IMG/VR virus record: IMGVR_UViG_3300029309_000095
Location: 1 to 41,050 of that record
From: a virus
Direction: 5' to 3' (one strand)
DNA: 41,050 bases
The position numbers were made by a program, and so were the translations under genes. How positions within the stretch are numbered: position 1 is the stretch's first letter; each line of letters begins with the position of its first letter. A model generated the notes under the pieces. That model had not been told where the DNA came from, ran no database searches, and saw nothing but the letters and a program-made list of their open reading frames with translations. Below, in pieces: positions 1-12,000 of the stretch.

Positions 1-3000
1 AAAGTAAATGGACCTAAACTGTTGTAATATGTAGCATCATGGTAATGAATTGTTTCGTAATGTTCAGGCATACTGTTAAGCGGTTTTCGATTAACAGCCC
101 TATCAGCAGTTGTACTTAACCAAGTACGACTTGCATCAGAATAAAACGTGTGAGGTCGCCCAAGATTAGGATTCCATAAACACAGATAAGCGTCAGCCAT
201 ATGAAGACTGTTAGTATCACGACTGCCCTGTAGTAATTGAGGTAACATGCGTGTAAAAATACTTGATTTTGATTCTTTCATCAATTTACCAGCAGGGCGA
301 AAATCATACGCACGAGTCAAACGAATCTTTGTTCCTACAGTAAGGTTATTGGTAAAGTTTGAAGATGCAGTAATAGTAAATCTATGTGGTTTATTCATGT
401 GTGAAGCATCATTACCACTGCGTTCAGTGTAGGTATGTGTACGTCGTATACCGTTAGCGTCGGTGTATTCCAACTTCATACCGTAATACGGTACTTTAGG
501 GAATCCTCTTGCGTCATCTACAGTGATAAGTGTAGAGGCTACTGCTTTAACAACCGCTACGGGCGATAGGCTGATGTTTTCTATTATAGTTGAATAAAAG
601 TCAGGGTGATTTGACGGATAACCTGCAAGTGTCAATTGCCCTGCTATACTTCCAGCACCAGCACGTATAAACTCGTAATAGTTGTCAATCTTGTGCCATG
701 ATAAATGGCGAAATCCTACTGCTGATGAATCTTCAGGACTAATCTTGTGTACAATAGACCACCACGGAATGTTGGTTGTAAAACCGGGTGTAGCATCAAT
801 AAACATACCGGGATGATATGGTAGGCTTCGCCGTATAAATGCGGGTGCTTCTGTGTTTTGTACACCCAACGCATTGTACAATAGTAGCGGAGGTATGTTT
901 GCCAGTTGTCCACCATAATCAGGGTCATGGTCAAGCATGACCTCATTGATAAATACCTCACAACCACGCACGTCAGCCATTGTTGTTTCAGCCAAAACTA
1001 AACCAAGTCCACCTGTGGCTGAATCAGGCTCACGTATACCAATAACCAACGCTACTTGTTGCCCAGTTAATTCATTGACTGAACCATCAGGTAATCCAGT
1101 AGCACCGCCATTTTCATGATAACCATGAAACTGTGATTTGTGTACATTGGGTTGTATGATAATTTGATATGCACCAACTTCCGATGGGTCAGGAAAGTGG
1201 TGTTTGAGTGTGTATGTAGCACCTGCTTCTAAAACAATAGTGTGTCCACCTTTTGAGTTTACAATACCTGCTTGTCCTTTTGAAGCCAACACACCATATC
1301 CATCGTATTTTACTTTAGTTTCAAACATAAGTGTAAATCCGCCACCGTGAATATCGCTCGGACCGCTTGGTGTTGCAGTCATTGAACCAAACGTTAGCAT
1401 AGGGTCATATCCGGGTATCTGTATTTGTGTAGCCGATGGAAGATTTGCTCTATCAATGCTTAGGGCAGTGTCTTGAATAAGGCTCTTTTCAAGATTCTTT
1501 TGAGTCGCTGAACGGTCTGCTCGATGTTTGAAGTAAAGTCCCTGATATGCGGGATGCGCCCAGTGTCCGGGTAACATAGCCTGTGTAGCGTTTACGAAGT
1601 GATGTCCCATGCGTGGTATTGCCATAGGTGTAAGTCGTGTTTTCTTATACGCATCATAACACAATACATTAGCCCCACCATGACCTGTAACATACATTGA
1701 ATGAGCCATATCAGGACTGTTACCGCTTACTTCTGCATGGTCACGGATTCGACGTGCCGCAAAGAATCGGTTACTACCAGCAGGTACGTAGTATGAAGGA
1801 ACAACACTGAATGAAGTTATGCTACTCTTAGCAACAATAGCATCGAATGCCGAGTCACCTACACAACCAGTAAAAGTGTTAGATGATATACCAGTAAACG
1901 AAGCAACGCCGCTTTCGCCAGTCGCATCATTGTATATGCGTAAGAATCGACGTGTACCACCGCCATCTTTTTGTGAATCACCGTATGCGTCACGGTATAA
2001 TGTCGTATTGATTGTTGCATTCACTGTTAAAGTAGTGCCTGAATATGATGAAGCGGTAAGCGCATTAGAGGTTATACCGTTAGCGTGTGAATAAAACGCT
2101 GGATAGCGATGCGTGTGCGAGTTACCGTTCTTGGTAATATGGAAGAATAAGGCTCGGTCATGCAGTTCATACGATGTCTTCAGTGGTGCATTGTTGGTTG
2201 CCGACTTCCAACCCTTTCGTGTCATATCAGGGAAGGCTTCACCTACGGAGTTTTGACTGATATGGTCATATTCGTGGTCGCTAAATGTCGGTCCTAAGCG
2301 TGGACCGTCTGTAGCGTCTGTAAAGATGCCCTCTATGCCCGTTTCGATGTTTGGACGTAGCATACCACCCGTACCCATTGTTTCGTTCTGATAGGCTTGT
2401 AGACGGTTAAATCCACTACGTACGATGATATTACCGGGGATAGCATCAGCATCAGGTAGTTGAATCTTCAAGTTTGGTTCAACACCACTTCCCGCTTCCG
2501 ATGGTGCTAACCCTTCGGCTGTACGGTCTGAAATTTGTTTAAATGAACGAATGATTGTACCGAACGGTGAGCCACCTTCAATTGAATGTTTTTGACCAGT
2601 ATCATCTACAACAGACAGGGCTAAGAATTGCAACTCTTCATTCGGTATCTCAAGCACGTTACGTAACTCATCAGGATGCCGAGCCGCAATTTGTGGATGA
2701 CTCAACTCTTGCGCCTGTATAATTGGGTACATTGCCGAGTTGGTTGTTTCAAATGAAAACCGACAATTACCAAACAATTTTTCACCAGTAATGTGTGGAC
2801 TTCCGCCTGATACACGAGTGATAAACGGTACTGCACCAAGACCACGAGCATTGACAGCAGGGAGCGATAAGTTACCACCATCCATACGTTTCCATACTAC
2901 ATTTTCAACGGAGAAATTCTTTACTGGCGAATGTTCAGCAAGTTGGAATGCATTCAAATCACCCTCCCAAAAGTTTCTTCCTGTTGCATATCGTGAAGTA

Positions 3001-6000
3001 ATAGAAGCATCACTGCTTGATATTGTGTACTTTCTTCGTAGGTTTCGTTCTACTCCTGTAATTGTTTCAAGATGTATGGAAGCGGGACTTTCATCAAGGT
3101 CATAAAACAAATCACCAGTTTCGTTAAAACACGGTTCGGCATTGAACAAAGTAGAATCATCTGCTAATGCTGCACCAAAATTGTACGCACTTGGGTAGGT
3201 AGCAGTGGTGTGTGCAAATCCGTTTGCTATCAAAGCCTCTATGTTGGGTCCAGCGTTAGCAGGTGCAGTAAATCGCTCAGGGTTGTGAATACGCTCATCC
3301 CATCGTGTAGTACCCGCAAACGTGATAGCGGTTGCGGGGGCTACACTATCGACATTTACCTTTGATGATACAGAAAGCCAATCTCCTGTTGCTTTTATAC
3401 CATCTCTGTCATGTTTTGCTACAAGTGCCATTTCACTTTCATACGATATGACAACAAAGGCCCGACTGTATACACCCTGTGGCATGTGAAGACTACGTGG
3501 TAATGCAAACGTATCATCGTCAATATCACGATATGTTACTGGAGAAGCACCTAAATTGGAATTTTCAGCACTATCAAATGCATAACCGCTATAGTATGAA
3601 TTTGATAAAGCAAGACCGTACTTCCATGTATACGGTGTCGTTATCACTGTTTCAGAATTTCCTTGATTGTTTATACGTTGAGATGCTTCAGGGGTGAAAG
3701 TAATTGGGTTGCTATGTGCAAGGTGACCAAACGCTGTCATACAACTATTGCTTGAACCGTAAGGGGAAAAACCAAGCATAGGATGCCATGCGCCTAAACC
3801 TGCACCATACTGCTCCGAACCTACCTTGAGAGAGTTAAGGTATGAATAACGCTCCCCTGCCCATCCTACAGCCCCTACAGGGCGAGTACGGTCAATAGCA
3901 TCGACTACACCGCTAAAGTGTACTTGCGTCATGTGGTCACGAGTCGAATCGTTTTCATTGTTGAACCGATGTACACCTGCTTTTGACCAAACATATACTG
4001 CACTTGGATTACCTCCACTATAGTTGGGGTGAGAAGAACCTACTGCGTACGCACCTCGTGCTACGTCATCGTAAGTTCTTAGGCTTTCCATTAATGGCCG
4101 ACTGGATGAACGATTTGGTGCAAGCAAGAAATGCACGTCAAAACCACCACTACCATCTGATACAACTTCTCGACTATGATAAGGTGCAAACGTAGGTATG
4201 TCACCCGAACCAACATTGGTCGTACCACCATCGGGTGTACGAAGCCATCCACATGCAGGTATTTGTTCGAGTGTCGCTTGAGTTGCGCTCCCAATGGTTG
4301 CTTTCAAAATTGTTTTAGACGTTACACTATCAATAACATAAGAACCGAATGACATCTCAACCCACCCATAACGGTCTTGGCGCATAGCGTTGCCCATTGA
4401 TGGTGCAAATGTTCCTCCCATTGCTTTGATAGCACTACTTCCGGGGAACTCGTTGATGGATTGACCAAGTATGGTTGCTAACTCTTCACCGTTTTGACAG
4501 CGTGTAGCATCGACTACAATAAATTCATCTTCATACAATGTAGCAATATTTTCATTACTTACACCTGTAACGAAATTGTTTGCAAGTTTTCCTGAAACAC
4601 GGAATGCTGATGGATGAACAATGTTGTGTCCTCGATTTATTTTGTAGTCGCTAATATCGTGCGGTGGGTTAAATGACAACTGGTTGTCCATCCAAGAACC
4701 ACCGGGGTGATAACCACCGTCCATGTGGAAGCACAAATCAGCACCCATAGCAATACCGTAGTACATTGCTCCTACGAATTTATACGGGTGCGCTTTGCGA
4801 TAATCTTCAATGTTTGATGTAGTTACACGTACACTCTTTGTGAAATGTTCACCGTAGTGTGAACCATGTTCAGGTCTTTGAATTAGCCCAGCACCACTCG
4901 TTGTCCCAATGTTTGGTACACCTTGTGCTGGTGACCAATTCCACGTTGTATTCCAATGAAATACTTGGCGAGCCGTTTGATAAGCGGCTGATGGTGGGCC
5001 GTATTGATTATCCGAATTTTTAATTTCATTTGGTAGGTTTTTACTGGCGGGTACTTTACTCCATGTGTTTCCAGTTGTAACAACATAACCGGGATGAGGT
5101 TTTTCATCTGTATTTACAGCCGCCATTTCTGTAAATGGGAAGGCTTGACCGGGACCAAAGATAATGTATGTCGTGTGTGTTTCACCCACATCGGTATCTT
5201 TGTATCGAGCGTTTGGATTTGCTACACGTAACACAAGTGGCGATGGTTTTTGCTGTACAATACCTGCTGTGTATCTTGCTTGTACATGGGCTGGTGTGTT
5301 AGGATGAGGCGGTTGAGCACCACCCGCTAAATCGGGTGAAAGTACATTGTTACGATTGGCTACTGGGTGCGTTAAACTGCCACGGTGTTGATTCAGTAAT
5401 GGTGTAGCGGGGAAGAATGCAAGCAATGCGTTGCAGTCTACAATAGCAAATGAAGTAGAAATCTCATTGGCATTTTGTATACCTGCTGTGCCTGTAGGTC
5501 CGTTGGAATATGGGTGTGTATAGAACGAAGAATAATCGTTTTCTGTACCATCGTTAATGTCCAACACTACACCGCTAAAACCACCGCCAAAATACAATGG
5601 TACTGAATGGTCGTTACTATCTATTGCCCCTCTAAAATACACAAGCGGTTCAGCATCAACAGCACCGTATGAACGACGACCACCAATTTGTTGTTGTCCA
5701 AAACGCATGAATATGTGGTCTTTTGCAATAAGTGTACCAGTAAAATTGGCTACCCAATCATCGTTTGCAAAATCATCTCTTTCCAATTTTATTTCTGTTA
5801 ATGAGTTTGAACCCTGTTCTGATACAAGTAATGCAAATTGTTTGTCTGTGTAGTAGAATCGTTTTCTTTCACCAAAAGATAATTCTTTACTACGAGAAAC
5901 CCCTCCACTATCAGTAAATGTTGCACTTTCTTGCCCTGCTGGAATAAGCGCATGAGTAATTGAATAAGATGATGAAGGTGTATTGAAAACTTTAGAAGAA

Positions 6001-9000
6001 GAGTTGTAATCATCAATGAGTATCATGTCATTGTTTAAAGCAGGTAAAATATGGTCACCGCTTGTGGATGTAAATGTTATTCCTTTCAAATTATTACGCC
6101 AAGTATCGACTGGTACAGGGTCGTTAAACGAATCAACAAGGATAGGTGTAGGGGTATTGGCGTGATACCCTCGTCCTTTTGTACGAATTTGTAGTACCGT
6201 TCTTGGAAGATAACCAGCATCAATTTGTCGATTTTTGTCAAGCAATGCATCGCTTATCGGTTGGTGTACAGCATCGGCTGATGAACTAAATGTGTAAATT
6301 CCAGTAGCGTCTTTTGAAAGTGTTTCATATTCACCGTATTCAAGGTGAGCCGCTTGAATAGAATAATCGGTGTGCAAACTTGAAGAAAACATGCGTGAGA
6401 TTGGTGTAGCACCACGCTGTGGATTATGTGAACGCACAATAATCGCATCACTGGCTACGCCCCATTCACCAAGCGTACGACCATCACAAGCGTACATGTG
6501 TCGTACATCAATTGCTATTCCATCTTCTTGATTTGGATTTGGATGATTAATTGCTACGTTGGTTGCAAATGCAAGAATTTCGTCTGTCATCAGCGTTGTC
6601 CAATTAATGCGTGATGATAGTAACACACGCATGGTATTGTCTGAAGCGTGAGGTTGCGTTTTTGCTACGTCTGTTACAGTACCACTGCTAACGTGATGAG
6701 ATGATGAGAATGATTCGCCACGTATACCGAAGAAAATATGTGTTCCAGTAATGTCATCCACAGTTCTTGATTCATATGATAATACATTACCAATAAAACC
6801 ATCTTGAGAAGTACCCGTAAATGTATCATGAAGATGAATAACACCGTTACTATGCGGGTAGCCAAGATAACCAAGTAAATCAGGATGATTTGCTAATGGT
6901 GAAGAAGAAGCACCAGTATTGAATGGTGCTTGAAACACGACAGTAAGTGTGTTTGCTGTGCCGTCCCATGTTACTTGGGCATCAACACCCGCATCTGGTG
7001 CATACATACCTCTCCATCGGTTACCACGCCATTTGGAAAGTTGAAGCCCCGATGCGTCCAAACGACCAGTTGGGTCACCCCAACCAAGCATATGTCCACC
7101 AAGAGAAAAGCCACCCATTGAAACATCGTCGTCATTGATGTGAACGATAATTTCATCTTCTAATGTTGAAGGTAATGTAGTATTGTCATTGGAAAAAGAT
7201 TGACCGAATTTACGGTATACGTATCGTACGCCATACCCTCTACCTCGATGGTCGGTAAACCTAAAACCATACAATGGTGAATCACCGATTGCATCTTCTG
7301 TTGTATCATTCGGATTAACGTGCGCTGTGTATGCAGTAATCGCAGTAGGGTCACTGTCGCCAAACTTGATGGCTTGACCGTACTTGAAGTCAAATCGCTC
7401 ATCGCCTCTACGACCAAAACCATGCGTGCCAGCATCGGGTGCAAAACCGGGTATTCCTGATGCTACAAGACCGCCGAAGTTGATACGCCCTACTGCTTGC
7501 TTACCTGCTCGCAATCCCTCAACAAGATTGGTTGAAAGTCCTTGAACTTCAAATGATTCATCCGACACTGTATTGTGATTGATACCACCAATTCGTGCCG
7601 ATACATTGCGGTTTTCTGATGAGTTGTTTGATTTACGGTTACCCACATCGTGATTGTTAGTAAAGGGTTCATCAGGCTCCTCTTGAAGCACGTACTCACG
7701 AAGCGTTGTAACAGGAGCAAAAGGACGACCATGCTTGTTAAGAGGCATTGGGGCTGGGTGCATGTTCTCACCCAGTGTTTCATCGGGCTGACACCAAAAG
7801 TTACGGAATCGGCCACCGTGTCCAATAAGAAATTGTGGCTTGTAGTTTGATTGACCCTTACTGTTGTCAAGCCATACACAGAAGTTACGTCCTGATGCAC
7901 CGGGTACAGTAGAGTGAATGATAATCGAAAAGCCTTCGTTTCCGTTCATGTCTTCAACAACACGCCCAATGTGAGCACGCACATATCCCATGTGGCTACC
8001 ACGGTCGTGAGTGTCAAATGCTTCATCAACAAACCACCACGGAGCAGGGTCAAAGGTCGAACCTGTAGCGGCAAAATCAGCATTGATATGTGCGCTACTT
8101 GGGTCTTTTGCTTCAGATGTAACGTCCTGTCGTACACCAATACGTGTAAGGTCAAGACTTTCGCTTTCACCGGGGTACTGTTGAGATGGACGACGAGCAT
8201 GAGTTCGACCGTTCTTTGCTCCGCCTTGATTGATTAGACGAACAATTTCACGAGTAGCGGCTTCAATATCCGTAACACCCTCTTTAACTCCAACTTCACC
8301 ACAATCAATGACCATGCGACGTACAAAGTCCATCTCAGTCCAATGCGGTAGATGTTCTAAACGGTCTTCTTCATGAGTCGCTAAATCGAGAGTAGAGGAG
8401 CGTATACCTTTCAAACTCAAAAATGCTGAAATACAACGTGTGCCATCAGGTGTATCGAACAACGTACTTGCGTCACGGAAACTAAACGTAGACGGATTTT
8501 TTGATAACCGATGCAATTTAAGTGCTTCAACAAATCTGTCTTTACTTGGTCGTCTTGTATTTTTGTGTTTTTCATTTGCCCAATACACCGATGCTACAGC
8601 AGGTTCGACACGAGGCAATGCGTTGTCACTCACAGCGTAGATGTTACTATTGTAACCATACATTAGTCCTGAATGTACAAAGTGACCGTGACCTTTACCC
8701 ATCAACTGTTTATTCTTACCCCTGTTGTTTGTTGAGTCGCTTATGTCTTCAATCAAGAAATTTGCATTGCTGTTTGCTATATCGTGTGCGTAGGCTGATT
8801 CAATAAACTTCGATTGTTGCGTACTACGCAAGTATTTGTTTTCACTTGGAAACCCATTGGCTACGTCGATTTGAGTTGTAAAGTAATGCGGTGCGCCACC
8901 ATTGTGAGATACCAAGAAACGGTCGAGTTTTAACACGCCACCCGCATGTACAATGTCACGACCAAACCCAATATGCGGTGTAGCCGCACTCGATTGAACT

Positions 9001-12000
9001 TGCATGTGTAGGTCATGGAATGCGATAAATTCACGGTCATGGGCTACATCGTAGAGCAATACACGAGCATGTCCTTCTGTAGCAAGATATGGGTCTACGT
9101 ACGCTACTCTCGGAATATCTGTGTATGTACTACCAAGCATTGATTCATAATTGATTTCAATTGTTTTGTTAATGTGTTGAGCCAAGTTTTGCGCTGTTTC
9201 TAAACACGTATCACCAATCAAAAAATTCTCAAGAGGGATTGAGTCACGAGGACGACTGGTAAGTGAACCACGTCCACCGTTGAAACCTTTCCAAACAAGA
9301 TGTTCGTTAAGCACACCACGGCTCTTACAAAACATTCCCTCTACAGCATGTGGATTGTTCATGGTCATGTTCATCCACACTGTGTCACCGTTTCGCATAC
9401 CACCTGCGGCATACGGGTTTAGCCATGTAGCGTTCAATATAGCATCATGGTCTTCGGGTATGACGCTATCAATAGACACTCGAATTTTATCACCAACTGC
9501 TACAGCACAAGCGTTGTTTGCTGTAAGCGTGATGACTGTGTTCGTTGTACTCCCGACTACATTAGAAACAATTGAAGACACTTTTCCAAGATAATCAATG
9601 TCACCTCCCGATATATCGTCAATGTACAACTCATCGTCTTTACGTATATTCAGTCCTACCGTATTTGATGAGGCAAGACGGTCAGATGCGGAAGTTGTAA
9701 TTTGAATGGATGTAGTAGTACTACTGGATGCGGCTACTGCGATTGTCCACTGTTCAGAAGTATCGGGAAGGAACGTTAATGCTGTGCGTTCACCTGTTAT
9801 TGAAGATGAAACACTTGCGGCTGAATGTAATGCCCTACCAGCACGTTTTAATTTTAAAGTAGCACCTTCAAGACCTGTAAGTGACGTATTTGCTGATTGG
9901 CATAGAACAACGTTCGGTTGGTCTGTTACAGCACCAGAAAACGATGATATACGTCCATAATATACCAGTTCATGAGTTGTTCCATCCGCTAAAATTATTT
10001 CAGCCGTATAAAGTAAATCACCTTCACTCAAATCGAGAGTATTGGTGATACTTCTTGAAATTTCAGTCAATTCGGGAAAATTACTTGTATCTTCAAGAAT
10101 AAGTGTATAGAGTCCACCTATGTTACCAGATGATTTGATTGTTGATTGGGCTACACCTGATTGCACTCTTGGTGCATGTGGATTGACAAGTGGACCTGCT
10201 TTGATTTCTATGGCACTAACGTACTGTCGAAGACCATAATCCAAATTACCGCCTTGTGTTTTGACGTTTGCATTATCGTAGTAGTACGGTGAACGTGCTT
10301 CATAATCAGAAGAAGACGTTTCTTTATCCGACGCAATAGGTACTAAATTTTCACTACGATAACCTTGTGCAATAAAAAGAGCAGTTTGCGGTACTGCCGC
10401 TTCAAAGAAACCCTTAGCATACGAACCTGATATGATACCGCTTGTACCGCTATCATTTTCATCTACACGCAAAAACCCATCACTACTTGGGTCGTTACGA
10501 TACATACACCATAGACCGTTACCCAAAAATGCTCTCCTAAATCGAGGTAATTTTTTCATGTTTGAGTACTCTAAGACAGAAGTATCAACTGGTGGAAACA
10601 AAGAAGGATGGGAAACGTAAATTTTGTAGAATTTATTTCCTGAATCATACACTACTTTTGTAATTGTTGTAGAGGAAACGTAATCTTGATTATTAATGTT
10701 GTATGAATAAGCCGATGACGCAGTACGGTCGGCTATCTGAATGTCATCAGCACGTCGTCCAACAGGTGTAGGATTCCAAGTGTGCGCTGTATATGTGGCA
10801 TCAATATGTATTTTCATGCTGTTGTCAGGTCCGGGGAACACATTTTCACTTTCATGGTCAAAAAACTGTTGAGGGAAGAACGGTATTTCGACCATTGCAC
10901 GAGTGCTTGAATACTGTGTGCCTAACTGATAGTCATGCGTTACTCCATCCATTGATTGAAATAATCGGTCATTGACTGTACTACCGTCCTGTGAGAGTGA
11001 GTCATCGTTAAAATTATCGTCGTTGTAAATGTATTCAGCAATGGTTTCAGTTACAGTTGCACCTGCTGATGCTGTACCACGTAGCACTCCCGTTTCCTTA
11101 GCCCACACATAAAAATTTGGTACAGCAGTGCCATCACCTGTCAAGAATCGTCCTTCGCTTACTGCATCAGCATCATTGTTGAATGCAAACCCAACACCAG
11201 TTTTTGATTCGTATAATGCGCTTGCACCGTCAGCGAGAAAAATACGCCCTTTTTGTGGAAAACAATACGTTCCCCATGAAACTAAATCAGGTGAATTGTT
11301 GTTGAGTGGTCGTATCATTAACGTGTTGCTAATACCACTTGTGTTGCTATTTGTGGCTGCTATCTCCGTCGCTTGTACAGCGCACATTCGTCGTGTTGAG
11401 CCGGGTAGACGCATTAACGGCGAAGGGTCGAAGGTGGGCTTGGTATTGACCGCCCCTTGACCGGGACCGCCAAGCGTGACAGTAACGACAGGCGCATTGG
11501 GTTCAATCTCTTTGACGACGTGAGAATCAGGCGAACCACTACCAAGCACATTGACGTTTTGCGATAGTGCGCTTTCAGCAATACCATGAATGGTTACCTC
11601 GGTAGTACGCATGTTACTGTCACCATCGACTTTTTCAGCGATGCTACGAACTCGCCCACGAGTCATAAGTTCAAGCAGTGTAAATTCTGATTGTTGTATA
11701 CTTGTCATGGTATTCAACTTGTTCAATTGATTCGTGCGATTTCGATTCGTAGGATGAATAAACAATTTTCCTTTGTTTCCATCCAATGTAAGAGTATTGT
11801 CAATGACATCAAACATTTCAAAGGTATGACTCTTCAAAGTCATTGGTGAAATATCAAATTCTCCAGTACTTGTTTTATCAGCGATTGGTTGTAATATACC
11901 ATTTGTGATAGTATTGTTTTCCAAACCTGTGCTTGGATTCAATAAAATTTTATGATAAACAGATTCATGTACAGCGTTATTGTGTGATTTATTGACAACC